Below, piece after piece: positions 22,284 through 33,838 of a DNA stretch of 64,000 nt (its first letter is position 1; the number at the start of each line of letters is the position of its first letter). This DNA comes from Crotalaria pallida (lineage: Eukaryota > Streptophyta > Magnoliopsida > Fabales > Fabaceae): the NCBI GenBank assembly GCA_037953625.1, contig CM075655.1, positions 82,487,501 through 82,551,500 of the forward strand, in the 5' to 3' direction. Under the pieces are notes generated by a model that saw only the letters and a list, made by a program, of their open reading frames with translations, did not search any database and was not told where the DNA came from. A program made the position numbers and the translations under genes.

Positions 22284-24020
22284 TCATGCTTTGCTTTTTG
22301 GTATCCAAATGGTTTTGGATCCATTTTTGTTAGTGTAGGGACTCTCACCCTTTTTCACCCAAACAAAATCTCCTTTAGGTATACCATGCACTTTAATATA
22401 ACACACATTTGAAGTATGTCCATGAGTACCACAATAGAAACATGTTGGCGCATTTGAAAAATCAACTTTATAAAAATCAACAACATTTCTATGAGATTTA
22501 CTCTTAGCATTAGTATAACCCAAACCAAACTTGTTTGAATTTTCTCTTTGAAAATTTAACAATGTGCGCAATCTAATGTCACCATTTGTGAAACTTGCAA
22601 GCTTATTTTTCAAAATAACATTTTCATCTTTAAGCAACTTGCAATTCTCACAATCAACCACAATATTCAATCTACTAGCACAATCACAAGAAGAACTAGC
22701 ATATATAAGATCAAGAGTTTCATTTTGAAGATTAAGCTCATCAACTTGTTTTTGAAGATCTAAAATCTCTTGTTGATGTTTCAAAATGAGCTTCTTTCTT
22801 TCAATGTTTTTCAAAGCTAGTTCCTTAAATTTTTCATGCATTTCTTCATAAGCATTATATAACATTTCATATTTAGAAGAAATTTCGGATTTAGTAAGAC
22901 TTACATCGCTTTTGTCGCTTTGTTCACTTGATTCATCATTTGAACTTTCCTCTTCATCTACTAGAGCTATCAAGTTGAGACAAGCGGCATCTTCATCATC
23001 CGAAGAACTATTCAATGTGCTTTTCTTGTCATCTTCATCATCACTATTCCAAACTATGTATGCTCTTTTAGATTTTGAATTTTTCTTTTCTTTCTCCTTC
23101 TTCTTGAGATTCTTAGAGAATGAGTACTTGAGATGACCGGGCTTTCCACATTCATGGCAAACTATACCTTCTTTTGAAGTCTTTGTCTTGTAGTGTGGGG
23201 AATTCTTCTCTTTACTTTTGTCTTTGTTCATCCTTCCTTTTCTCCTTAGAATCTTATTGAACTTTCTTAGTAGAAGCTTCATCTCCTCTTCATCAATGTC
23301 CGAATCGGAATCTTCATTATCATCATCATCAGAACTCTCTTCCTTTTGATATGATCTTTGAGCTTTAAGAGCGATTCCTTTTCTTTCTTTGTTCTTATCC
23401 GACTCTTCATGCATTTGCAAACGTCCAAGCTCCATTTCATGTTCTTGTAGCTTTCCGAAAAGTGTTGCTAAGTCCATGGTGTCCAAGTCCTTTGATTCAA
23501 CAATTGCGGTAACCTTGGGTTGCCATTCCCTACTTAGACATCTTAAAACTTTGTTAACAAGTTCACAATTCACGAAAGTTTTACCAAGAGCAATGAGATG
23601 ATTAACAATATGAGTAAAACGTTTTTGCATAAAACATATAGATTCATTAGGCAACATACGAAACAATTCATATTCATGCATCAAAGAATTTAATCTAGCA
23701 CGCCTAACTTCACTAGTGCCTTCATGTGTGACTTGCAAGGTGTCCCACATTTCTTTGGCATCACGACATTGGGAGACTCTAAAGAACTCATCATAAGATA
23801 GAGCGGAGGTGATGATATTCTTTGCTTTTAAATCATATTGAATTTTCCTTTTATCATCATCGGTCCACTTATCTTTGGGAGTTAGTGTAAGTACACCTTC
23901 TACTTCTTTTGAGGGAATATAAAGACCATTTTCAATGGCTTCCGAAATGTTCACATCTATAGCTTCTATAAAGATTCTCATCCTAATTTTCCAATAACCA
24001 TAAACCTCTCCACCAAACAT
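22284..24020 (-). CDS. Copia-type Gag of element B, 578 codons
   Basis: Capsid/nucleocapsid protein of a Ty1/copia element. The N-terminus (FGGEVYGYWKIRMRIFIEAID) and the following helical region (YDEFFRVSQCRDAKEMWDTLQVTHEGTSEVRRARLNSL) are typical of plant copia Gag (UBN2 family). A CCHC-type knuckle, CHECGKPGHLKYSFSK, has serine where the last Cys is expected. A second cluster, CFYCGTHGHTSNVC, is complete. Acidic serine-rich stretches and a coiled-coil-like segment (about residues 380-440) lie between. The frame is open upstream of the ATG at 24020 with Gag-like residues (FVPFGGEG), so the original start was probably further upstream and has been lost. The protein ends near where protease would begin in a full element. 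Confidence 0.9.
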   Translation of the reverse strand: MFGGEVYGYWKIRMRIFIEAIDVNISEAIENGLYIPSKEVEGVLTLTPKDKWTDDDKRKIQYDLKAKNIITSALSYDEFFRVSQCRDAKEMWDTLQVTHEGTSEVRRARLNSLMHEYELFRMLPNESICFMQKRFTHIVNHLIALGKTFVNCELVNKVLRCLSREWQPKVTAIVESKDLDTMDLATLFGKLQEHEMELGRLQMHEESDKNKERKGIALKAQRSYQKEESSDDDDNEDSDSDIDEEEMKLLLRKFNKILRRKGRMNKDKSKEKNSPHYKTKTSKEGIVCHECGKPGHLKYSFSKNLKKKEKEKKNSKSKRAYIVWNSDDEDDKKSTLNSSSDDEDAACLNLIALVDEEESSNDESSEQSDKSDVSLTKSEISSKYEMLYNAYEEMHEKFKELALKNIERKKLILKHQQEILDLQKQVDELNLQNETLDLIYASSSCDCASRLNIVVDCENCKLLKDENVILKNKLASFTNGDIRLRTLLNFQRENSNKFGLGYTNAKSKSHRNVVDFYKVDFSNAPTCFYCGTHGHTSNVCYIKVHGIPKGDFVWVKKGESPYTNKNGSKTIWIPKSKA

Positions 24021-24127
24021 AGGAGGGCGATTTATTGAAGCACCTTCACCACCAAAGGGTACGAATCCAATTGTAGTTTCCTCAAGGATCTTAACGAAAA
24101 AACTCTATGCTCGTGTCTTTCGACCGA

Positions 24128-24139
24128 GCTCTGATACCA
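24128..24139 (-). promoter_or_regulatory. Primer-binding site of element B
   Basis: Minus-strand TGGTATCAGAGC two bases inside the 5' LTR end at 24142. Confidence 0.92.
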
Positions 24140-24141
24140 AT

Positions 24142-25820
24142 TGTTGGAACCTACAATCGGTGGTTGAAACAACTACGAAATACTAGGAGAACACCTAGAA
24201 GGGGGGGTTGAATAGGTGTTAGATAAACCTTGAAAGATTTTCGAAAGAAACAAATCAAAATGATTAAAACAAAAGATTTTCACAAAAATTCTTTAACCTT
24301 AATCGATTAATGACATGAACTAATCGATTAATGACTCTGTTAATGAATTAATCACTTTTCAATCAAATACGAAAATAAATCAATTAACATGTATAACCAG
24401 AGATTCAACGGAAACAATTAACACCTATATTCTTATTGATTACCTAGGTTATGAAAATGATTTTCCCCAAATCAATTTACACAATTAATATTCAATTCAA
24501 TCAATTATGAAAATCAATCTTTTCTAGGTTTTCAACCAAGAATACAATGAATGACTTGAATGTAAAGAGTTAAGGGTTTAGAGATACGACACAGTGATTT
24601 ATCCTGGTTCACTTTCATCCACTTGAAAGCTACTCCAGTCCCCTCTTCAACCAAGAGAGATTCTTCACTATGAGGAATTAGAGTTTCTCAAATTACAAGT
24701 AAATGCCTCACAAGACTCCCTTCTTGCTAGCCTACAAGAGATACCACACCCTTGCCTTGTAACCCTATTGATATATAATCTAACCTCTTCTCTTTTGCTT
24801 GCCGATATCCCACAACAAGACTTCCAATGCTTTGAGATTCTTCAAAGACTTCCACTTGCTTGCTTCACTACAAGACTTCCAAGTGCTTGATGATATGCCA
24901 CACCAAGGCTTCCAAATAACTTTGCTTGATGAATAACTTCTTCAAGACTTCCTTTGTTGTAGAGTGTTTGCCTTCTTTGCAATGATTACAACTCAAATGA
25001 AAACAAAATAACAATCCTATGAATCTCTTTCAAAATCTATGAAAATATCAACATGAGAGATTCAAGGTTCTTGATCAAAGAATGTAAAAATGAGAACTTT
25101 GATCTTGAGAAAGTGAGAGAGAATAGAGTGGCTTGATTCTTTGTAAAATGAATATCAAAATGATGGAATATGATCACAATGGTTAGAAATAGGTTTATAT
25201 AGAATACCCAAAAGTTAGGAATGGTTAGAAGTGCTTTTGAGAAGTGAAAAACTCATTTAAAAACAGTAACAGCTCGTGTTACTCGAGTAGCCAAGCCCTT
25301 ACTCGAGTAACAAGTGTAATCAGTGTTCACTAATCGAGTAATCAATGTTACTACTCGAGTATTTACGCAAGGCTAAAAAATTCTAATCGAGTAATCAGAG
25401 CCTTAATCGAGTATTTGCGCAAGACTGCAAAATTCTACTCGAGTAAACAAGTGGCTAATCGAGTAGTCAGTTCAAAAAACACTTAAAAACTTGTTTTCTC
25501 AAAAACTAAACCTTTTCTTTCAAACCTTTAAGCCACCTATTGATTTTAGGCAAAGTGAATACTCAAAATATGATAAAAGCATGCAATCAAAAGAGATTCA
25601 CTACCCTCTAAGAGACTCTACCCAAACTCATAAACTAAGAGACTTGAGAGGCTAAAGATAAAACAATAAAACATAAACTACCAAACTAAGTCTTCATGAG
25701 TTGGCTCTCTCTTTATCACTTTATGTTTGTTTTTGCTTGTTGAGCTTGAACTTGATTAACACATTTAAGCTTGTTCAAAACCTTTTGGCATTTATCAAAA
25801 CATTCTTCATGGATCTTACA
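24142..25820 (-). repeat. 5' LTR of element B
   Basis: 1679 bp, 14 bp longer than the 3' LTR because of an indel near 25676. Minus-strand TATATAA at 25195-25201, TCGAG cluster 25280-25465, TAATCGATTA pair 24300-24330. Confidence 0.92.
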
Positions 25821-26243
25821 CCCCGGCTCGACCTGTGCGTCGATTTCATAGTTTTCGTTTCAGAGCTGTCACTCGTTCTCATCCTTCCTCCCATAGAGTT
25901 GTCACTGAGGAGACTCCTTCTCCTGGTCTGACTGATTTTGAGAGGACTGCTTCTGCAGATCCTAGACCCAGTGGTGGGGTCTCTACACAGTCAGGCGAGG
26001 TCGAGGAGGACCCTGTGGAGGATGAGGACGAGGACGAGGTGCATGTTGAGCCGACTGTTTCTGCTAGAGGTGGACCTGCTGGTTCATAGGAGCCTGCATA
26101 GCATGGATGTTTTGGATCCTAGATCCTAGGGATAGAGCTGTGGAGGATCGGAGAAGCTGCTGAGTGTAAGACCCTGTATTTTAATAAACAAATAAATTAA
26201 TTAAATAATAATGTGTGGAATAAAATAATGAATTAGGTCATTT

Positions 26244-26394
26244 TACTCGAGTATTTTAGCGGGAACTCGAGTAAAACCATTATCTGTTTGAAAATTTGAA
26301 TTTTTAGCCAAAAGACTCGAGTATTTCAGAAAGGACTCGAGTGTTCTTGAGTTTCTGAAAAGTACTCGAGTATAACGCAAAAGACTCGAGTAAA
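26244..26394. repeat. CTCGAGTA palindrome cluster upstream of TATA (C, 5' LTR)
   Basis: Six or more copies of ACTCGAGT or TACTCGAGTA. Neighbouring copies are commonly 20 bp apart, for example before and after TATTTTAGCGGGAA and TATTTCAGAAAGGA. The 3' LTR copy is at 33918-34069, where one unit has mutated to ACTAGAGT. Confidence 0.9.
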
Positions 26395-27440
26395 TCGTGT
26401 AGTCTGGTTAAGTGTATAAGTCGGTTTTCATTTAATTTTCGCACCAAAACGCGGTTTCTTGACATGACAAGCACAGAGTTGCACCTTACTTCGAAGGAAG
26501 GTAATCCTAGCTTATAAATGAATGGCCATTGAAGCTCAAAAGCTCAAAAATCTCTTGAAACCCGAATTTGACAAGAAATTCCTCTGTGTTACAGAGCTCA
26601 CTTTGATCCCTTCATTCTCTCTCAATCCTTACCCATTTCCCTTGAAACCTAAACACAAACTGAAGTTCTGATTTCATTCTTGAATTAGAACTCGAAATCA
26701 CTTCAAAAGGCCTTCTGTATATCAAGTTCTAGGTGTTCAAAGTTGAGGTCTTGAAGCTGCAAAAACAGAGCAAAGTTCAGCACTAAACACCCTCTTTCCT
26801 TGAATCCGTTTGGTAAATCCAGGAATCCTTTCGATTTCAAACTTGTTTTCATTTAAAGTTAGTACTTCCTAGTTTCTGAAACTAACTTGTTTCGTTCTGT
26901 TTCATGCCTTATTCGTGGTGCAATTGATTGCCAAAGTCAGCTAGTGCAACTGTTTTGCACCAAGTCCAGAAACCAAATTCGAATCCAGTTACTCTTTTGA
27001 TCAATCTATACTTTGTTTAACTTCTCTGAGGTAAGGGAGGAGTTACCTAAATACTAGAATGAGTAATTTCAAGCTAGAAATGTAGGAACCTCACAAGGTT
27101 CATCAAGGGATGAAGTTGGAATTGGGAATATGACATGGAGGTCATAAACCCAAGGTTTTCTAAGCCAAACAAGTTTAAATGGACCTAATAATGCTCACTG
27201 GATCAATTTTCGAAGTTAAAATCAAGTGGAAATGAATTTCACATCTTGAAATGGTTATTTTCTAAGTTTATGTTGATTCTGTGAATTACTATATTTGATG
27301 TTGTTTCAGTGTTGATTACATGTTCTAACATGTTTGTTTCATGAGTCTAAGTTACTGTTTTGCATAAGAATGGAAGGACAAGGCTCAGAAATCAAATTGA
27401 CATTGTAAAGTGCAGAAACTGGTGTTGTTGCAGCAAAAAC

Positions 27441-27540
27441 ACTCGAGTATTCTGGAAAAGTGGAAGAACACTCGAGTATTTCTTAAGGACTCGAGTAATT
27501 TCACAAGAACACTCGAGTAGACAAAGAACTACTCGAGTAA
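27441..27540. repeat. Second CTCGAGTA palindrome cluster (C, 5' LTR)
   Basis: Five CTCGAG units in about 100 bp, in the presumed transcribed leader, spaced about 19-22 bp except one longer gap. The 3' LTR copy (35113-35233) has one extra 20-bp unit. Confidence 0.9.
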
Positions 27541-27964
27541 TTCAATGAATTTTTCAGAAAACCTTTACTTTTCTATAATTTTATTAAAGATTAACTCGTC
27601 TAATCTCCTATGTTATTAAATCCTAATTATTTCTCTTAATCCCATTGGTTGATTTTTATCCTATATGAGTCCTACTGGAATTTTATTCAGTGGTTGACAT
27701 ATTCGGACAGGATGTCCCAATGGAGGTGCGTACACCCATTTGGTTGATTTTGTTCCCACATCCCAGTGGAAGTCTTTACCCACTTGGTTGATATTTTGGG
27801 AGTCCTAAATGGGGTCGTTGCACTAATTAAATAATATGATTAATTCCTATTGTATAAAACCATCACAAAGTGGCTGGGCCGCTGATGGAATTTTTGGAAA
27901 GCACAAGCACCAGTTAATGCAAAAGAAAAGGTGAATTGTAATTAAGAAGGATTATGAACTTTGG

Positions 27965-28300
27965 GTCTCTATATTGGAGACATGATGTTCAAGGATGTGA
28001 TGAAAAAGAAAGAAATAAAATGAAAAGTATGTGTGGCATTGACATGCATGGAGTTGCTCCGATTTCGATTGTGGAATCTGGCATAGTTAGACGTATTCCG
28101 CAGCATTGAATAAGCTGTGATGCCATAGCACTGAAGATGCTATGATGATTTGGATTCCGTAACATGAAAATGTTATGAAGGCTAGTTCCCAATCAATCGT
28201 GACGCATGGGTTGTGGATACGCTCCGGTTTGATGAAATATAGGATTGAGAATATCCCGAGCCTGAGATACTCGGATGCAAAACCGCATAGCATGAATGAG
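27965..28300 (+). repeat. Run of unlike stem-loops before the C LTR ORF
   Basis: Several short inverted repeats follow each other. GTCTC...GAGAC at 27965-27981, TATTC...GAATA near 28093, ATAGCA-CTGAAGA-TGCTAT near 28126, TAACAT-GAAA-ATGTTA near 28160 and CCGAG...CTCGG near 28257. Loops differ, unlike the uniform array in family A, but the location (just upstream of the LTR ORF) is the same. The 3' LTR carries a matching run. Confidence 0.6.
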
Positions 28301-28471
28301 GAGTAGGCATGCATCACGACAGTAATTGAAATATTATAAAAGACAGTTTGAGCATATACATATGCATTTATTATTGCTATTTGAAAACTTGTGCTTGTTA
28401 TTTCTAGCCACTGTCATGCTCATTTGTTATTGTATTTAGCTATGACTCACTCCCAATCCCTTGTGTAGGTG

Positions 28472-28957
28472 ATGGCGAGAAACATGTTCTGCATGGAGAT
28501 GAGGCCGCTCCCTAATGGGGAGTGGAATTTTGAGGACCATAGGGCTACATATGAGGGGGATGTGGAAGTTATCTTCCGCCATCCTAATCCATATTCCCGT
28601 ATGCGTCCGCTTAGATCGAGAATTCCAATGGTTTACATCATGCACATTCCGCCAAATTTTGTTATCAGAAATGGAACCCCTCCACCACCACCAAGACGTT
28701 TTCCGAGACGCACTATCCCACCGAGTCCCTCACTCTCCTCAGAAAGGATCATCCTAGAGGTTCCTACTCGTCCTAGTCCTTCTCCTCAAGTTCGATCCCG
28801 AACTCCGATATATGTGCTTGACGATTCGGTACAAGAAGAGGAGGAAGAGGAAGAGGAGGATCCAATCGAGGATGAGGATCCGGTGGATAATGCGAATCAG
28901 ATGGTGGATGACTTTATGGACAACTCGACTGGAAGTCAGTGGGGAACTGACGACTAA
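28472..28957 (+). CDS. LTR-encoded ORF of C, 5' LTR copy, 161 aa, unknown function
   Basis: Same unknown family as the A-type LTR ORF. The N-terminal 61 residues share 36 identities with A1 (MAR, CxExRP, HRATxEG, HPNP, RIPxVYxMHxPP). A proline/arginine/serine middle (TPPPPPRRFPRR) and a strongly acidic tail (EEEEEEEEDPIEDEDPVDN) follow. The tail sequence differs from A but the charge pattern is kept. The ATG is preceded by a pyrimidine stretch and TGTAG, like a 3' splice site. It lies between the LTR TATA box and the LTR end, so a full-length element RNA would carry it ahead of gag. No domain or membrane segment is recognised. The function is unknown. Confidence 0.65.
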   Translation: MARNMFCMEMRPLPNGEWNFEDHRATYEGDVEVIFRHPNPYSRMRPLRSRIPMVYIMHIPPNFVIRNGTPPPPPRRFPRRTIPPSPSLSSERIILEVPTRPSPSPQVRSRTPIYVLDDSVQEEEEEEEEDPIEDEDPVDNANQMVDDFMDNSTGSQWGTDD

Positions 28958-29337
28958 GTTAAGTTGTGGGGTGGAATGTGACTGATATAACCCATCAGGT
29001 TTTCTCTTATCTATGTTATTTTATATTTTTAGTTATGAACCATATGCTCTAGGTTATTACGAATTTTGTTGTAATATATGTAATATAATGTAATGGCCTA
29101 GAGTGTTAAGTCAAGTAATTATGTATTTTGTTTCAATGAAGAAAATGGGATGTACCCTTTTTAGTATGAATGAAATATGATGTTATATCACTTGTTTTCA
29201 TGACTCGATGTTTCGAAAATTCCGCAAAGTTTGATAATGGATGATGACTTGGCTTTTAGTTTCAAAGAAAAAAAATGGTCGTATTTTCTAAGTATGAATA
29301 TTTAACTTTGGAATAAAAGTTAGGTCGTCACATTTAG

Positions 29338-29349
29338 TGGTATCAGAGC
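29338..29349 (+). promoter_or_regulatory. Primer-binding site of element C
   Basis: TGGTATCAGAGC five bases after the 5' LTR end at 29332; initiator tRNA-Met type. Confidence 0.93.
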
Positions 29350-29481
29350 AATGGTTCAACTCTCGGCCTTGGAGTGTGGCCTTACACACTAACCATTGCA
29401 TACTCTAGAATCATGTTTGCATTTTGAGATATAGAATAGCAGAATCTAATTAAGTTTTCCCCTTTGGATTATGTAGGATAG

Positions 29482-32400
29482 ATGGCTGGACGTAATAACG
29501 CTAACATTGCTGAGGCTCTGACACGTATGGCTGCGGTTCTAGAAAACTTGCAGCAAACCCGTCCTCCCAGCAATGTAACCCCTGTTGAATTTCAAAGACT
29601 AGATTCTTTCCGTAGATGTAAACCCCCTGGCTTCTCGGGGTGGTCGTTGCCCTGAGCAAGCCCAGTTCTGGTTAGCTGAGATGAATAAGATTTTCCGAAG
29701 GCTGACTCTCACGGAAGCTCAAAAGGTCACGTTCGCGGCTTACATGCTGAATGGAGAAGCTGCAACTTGGTGGGAGCAGACCTGCCAGTTCTTGGAGTAT
29801 GATCATCGCGAGCTCTCTTGGGAAGTCTTCACGGAGAAATTCTTGGAGAGGTACTTCCCGGATGATGTTCGGATCCAAAAGGAGATGGAATTCTTAGACT
29901 TGAAGCAAGGCAGCATGACTGTCGACCAGTATGCTGAAAAGTTTGAGGAGCTGATGAAGTACTCCCCGTACTTCCAATATCATCCTGACGAATACTCGAA
30001 GTGCACCCGGTTTGAGAATGGGCTAAGGTCGGATATCAAGCTAGCTGTAAGCGTGCAAAGGATTCGTCACTATCCAACCTTGATTAGTGCATGTCGCATT
30101 TTCGAGAAGAACAATTTCAAGAAGGAAGTCAGCCAAGGAGGCCATGGACCCCACCGACATCAGCACAAGAATAATCGTGGAAATCGTGGAGGCCCTTATT
30201 GGCACAAAGGAAAGGGAAGAGCACAACCTTCTGGAGTAGCCAGTCTTCCGGCTCCGGCAGAGATTTGTAGCAAGTGTCAACGCTCTCATCCTGGTCAAGA
30301 ATGCTGGAGGGACAAGCCACCAGTCTGTTTCAATTGTGGAGGGACCGGACACATCGGCCGTGCGTGCCGCCAACCCCCGCGCCAAAGCAACCAAGGACAA
30401 GGAAGCAAGCCTTGGGTCAATGGAAAGGTGTTCATGATGTCTGGAGAGGAAGCAAAGCAGGCCGACAACCTTGTGCAAGGTAACCATTTCCTCAATGGCA
30501 TGCCTTGTCGCTTTTTATTTGATTCTGGAGCAACGCATTCCTTCATCTCGGAGGCATGTGTCAAGCGTTTAAATTTGTCTGTCTCGGAGACCCCGTTTAA
30601 TCTGAGTGTGTCTACCCCCACGAATGCTCCTGTTGTTGCATCAAGAGCATGTGTCGGTTGTGTTGTTAGCATAGGAGATCAGATTTCTCGGATAAATCTG
30701 ATTTGTTTGCCATTGTCCAATCTCGATGTCATTTTGGGCATGGATTGGATGGCGTCCAATCATGTGGTAATCGACTGCAAGGCTGGAACGATCGTGTTTC
30801 CTGGTGAGAAGTCGTCGGCCAAGCAACCTGGAGGTTACGTGTGCCTATTTTCGGCCATCGCTGAAGAAAAGAAGGAAGAAGCAAAGATCGAAGACATCCC
30901 GGTTATTCGAGAGTTTCCCGAAGTGTTTCCCGATGAAGTGCCCAGTTTGTCGCCGCATCGAGAGATAGAATTCAGTATTGACCTAGTCCCCGGTACTGGC
31001 CCTATCTCTATCGCCCCTTATCGTATGGCTCCAGCAGAATTAGCTAAATTGAAGAAGCAAGTGGAAGATTTGTTAGAGAAGCAATTCATCAGACCAAGTG
31101 TGTCGCCTTGGGGAGCGCTAGTTTTATTCGTGAAGAAGAAGGATGGATCAATGAGAATGTGCATTGATTATAGGCAACTAAACAAAGTTACCATCAAGAA
31201 CAAGTACCCGTTGCCAAGAATTGATGATTTGATAGATCAAGTGAGAGGAGCATCGGTGTTTTCAAAGATTGATCTGAGGTCAGGTTATCATCAGATCAGA
31301 GTTAAGGAGGAAGATATACCGAAGACTGCTTTTCGGTCACGTTATGGACACTACGAATATGTGGTGATGCCATTTGGGTTGACTAATGCTCCAGCAATAT
31401 TCATGGATTACATGAATAGATTATTCCGACCCTACCTGGATTCCTTCGTCGTGGTGTTTATCGATGATATTCTCATCTATTCGAAGAATCCGGTGGAGCA
31501 CGCTAATCATTTGAAGATCATTTTGGAGACCTTGAGGGAGAAGAAATTATATGCTAAGCTGGCCAAGTGTGAATTTTGGCTTGAAAAAGTCAATTTCTTG
31601 GGTCATATAATTTCGAAGGATGGTGTGGCTGTGGATCCGGCCAAAGTGGAATCAGTTCTACAATGGGAAAGACCAAAGACGGTGACTGAAATAAGAAGTT
31701 TTCTTGGGTTAGCTGGATATTATCGGAAGTTCATCGAAGGTTTTTCCAAGTTGGCTCTTCCGTTGACTCGTTTGACCCGGAAAGAGCAACCTTTTGTCTG
31801 GGACGAGAAGTGTGAAGTTAGCTTCCAGACGTTGAAGGACAAGTTAACATCATCTCCAGTGTTAACTTTGCCCGATCCTAGGAAAAGCTTCGATGTTTAT
31901 TGTGATGCATCTCGACAAGGTTTAGGTTGTGTCTTGATGCAAGAAGGGAAAGTTGTTGCTTATGCATCTCGTCAGCTGAAGGTGCATGAAGGGAACTATC
32001 CTACTCACGACTTGGAATTGGCTGCCATTGTCTTTGCTTTGAAGATTTGGAGACATTACCTGTATGGTAATACGTTCCAAGTATTCAGCGACCATAAAAG
32101 CATGAAGTATCTCTTCGACCAAAAGGAGCTGAATATGAGGCAACGTAGGTGGATGGAATTCTTGAAGGATTATGAATTCGAATTGCATTACCACCCCGGC
32201 AAAGCTAATGTTGTAGCCGACGCTCTTAGTAGGAAGATGCTGCACGTGAGTACAATGATGATAAAAGAAGCTCAGCTAGTTGAGGAATTCCGCAACTTGA
32301 ATTTGGCAATTCAGTTCAAGCCAAGTTGCGTCAAGTTAGGAATGTTGCAAATCACAAATGAGTTTGAGGGTCAAGTCCGAACCCTGCAACAAGCGGACGA

Positions 32401-33796
32401 GGAGCTTCTAGAAAAGAAAAGATTAGGGATGGAAGGAGTGGAACCGGAATTCCAATTAGGATCTGATGGTATTTTGAGATTCAGGGATCGAATCTGCATC
32501 CCGGCAAATCAAGAATTAAGAAGAGCTGTATTAGAGGAAGCCCACAAGAGCAAGCTGAGTATGCATCATGGATCAACGAAGATGTATCAAGACCTGAAGA
32601 GGATGTTTTGGTGGCCCGGACTAAAGAGGGATGTTGCGTCTTACGTAGCGTCTTGCCTTGTCTGCTAAAAGGCGAAGATCGAGCATAAGAAGCCTGGAGG
32701 AGAACTACAACCTTTAAACATACCAGAATGGAAGTGGGATGGAATAGCTATGGATTTCGTAAGTGGTTTTCCAAGAGCAAGAGAAGGCTTTGATGCAATT
32801 TGGGTTGTGGTTGATCGCTTAACGAAGTCTGCACATTTCATTCCCATCAACATGCAGTATCCGTTGGAGAAGCTTGCAAGATTGAACATTAAGGAGATTG
32901 TTAGATTGCACGGAATTCCCTCGAGTATTGTATCGGATCGTGATCCCCGTTTCGTGTCCCGGTTATGGCAGAGTTTACATCAGGCATTGGGAACGCAGTT
33001 GAGGATGAGTTCCGCTTATCACCCTCAAACCGATGGTCAATCGGAAAGAACGATTCAATCGTTGGAAGACCTGCTTCGAGCGTGTGTTCTGGAATATCAA
33101 GAAGGTTGGGACCGATTATTGCTGCTTGTGGAATTCACCTACAATAATAGTTATCACGCGAGCATCGGTATGGCCCCGTACGAAGCCCTCTATGGAAGGA
33201 AGTGTAGAACCCCGCTATGTTGGTTCCAAGTGGGGGAGAATGCTCTCATCGGACCTGAATTAGTTCAAGAAACGACTGAAAAGGTAAGGACTATCCAAGA
33301 GAAGATGAAGATCGCTCAAAGTCGCCAGAAGAGTTATGCCGACCAACGAAGATCCAAGCTCTAATTTAAAGAAGGAGATCATGTATTCCTGCGAGTCGTG
33401 CCAACGACTGGAATTGGAAGGGTAATGAAGCCAAAGAAGCTATCTCCTAAGTTCATCGGCCCTTATCAGATTTTGAAACGAGTAGGCCCTGTCGCGTATC
33501 AGATCGCCCTACCCCCATTTTTGTCCAACCTGCACAATGTTTTCCATGTCTCTCAGCTTCGCAAATTTATCCAAGATCCATCTTCGATTGTGCAATTGCA
33601 ACAAGATTTGATACCGCTGAAAGAAAATCTCACGTTTGATGTTGGACCCGTGAGAATAGAGGATAGAAGGATCAAGAAGTTGCGAGGGAAAGAGATCCCG
33701 TTAGTACGAGTTCTTTGGGGGCAGAGTGGAGCGTCTGACTCCATATGGGAATTAGAGTCTAAGATGAGGAATGAATATCCGCATCTATTTATATAA
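29482..33796 (+). pseudogene. gag-pol polyprotein of C, one frameshift and two stops
   Basis: Starts at ATG 29482 (MAGRNN...). A one-base shift near 29637-29641 moves the frame before the main Gag region. The frame from 29642 then runs to a TAA at 32666-32668, directly after the last Cys of the integrase zinc-binding region. It stays in frame through the integrase core to a second TAA at 33362-33364, and in frame again to the stop at 33794-33796. Domains in order: Gag; zinc knuckle CFNCGGTGHIGRAC; protease FDSGATHSF; RT with FIDDIL; RNase H with YCDASRQGLG; integrase HHCC and core with SDRDPRF; and a C-terminal chromodomain-like tail ending near HLFI. The polyprotein is a close relative of A1's. 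With three lesions this copy should not make working integrase, although its LTRs still look young. Confidence 0.94.
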
Positions 33797-33800
33797 ATCG

Positions 33801-33838
33801 GAATTTCGAGGACGAAATTCTATTTAAGTGGGGGAGGA
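33801..33838 (+). promoter_or_regulatory. Hairpin and polypurine tract of element C
   Basis: 33801-33820 has 8-bp arms GAATTTCG/CGAAATTC around AGGA, four bases after the pol stop. The purine run AAGTGGGGGAGGA (33826-33838) ends at the 3' LTR. Confidence 0.88.

Larger units (their letters stand above)
19930..25820 (-). mobile_element. Ty1/copia gag-only element B (TR-GAG type)
   Basis: A minus-strand LTR element inserted in A2 with duplication CCCCG (19925-19929, 25821-25825). The 5' LTR is 24142-25820, the PBS 24128-24139, gag 22284-24020, the polypurine tract 21595-21609 and the 3' LTR 19930-21594. LTRs read TGTAAGATCC...GGTTCCAACA. By eye the LTRs differ by about 17 substitutions and one 14-bp indel near 25676, near 1 percent, so the insertion is young. 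No protease, integrase, RT or RNase H is present in the 2.5-kb interior. This is the layout described for terminal-repeat retrotransposons with a GAG domain, so it would need enzymes from another copia element. Confidence 0.92.
19720..26089 (+). pseudogene. LTR-encoded ORF of A2, split by element B
   Basis: Same unknown protein as in A1. The first part is 19720-19929 (70 codons, ending in the proline run). Element B is inserted there with duplication CCCCG, and the frame resumes at 25826 to the stop at 26087-26089. The two parts total 157 codons plus stop, exactly the A1 length, with a few substitutions (for example R to W in the PLVxV segment) and no internal stop. The frame was therefore open when B arrived. 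The tail is acidic (EVEEDPVEDEDEDE). Confidence 0.65.
26165..29332 (+). repeat. 5' LTR of element C
   Basis: 3168 bp. A CTCGAG palindrome cluster (26244-26394) lies about 120 bp before TATAAAT at 26513-26519. Then come a donor-like GAGGTAAGG near 27028, a second CTCGAG cluster (27441-27540), a hairpin-rich stretch (27965-28300), an acceptor-like TGTAG and the LTR ORF at 28472-28957. Confidence 0.95.
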
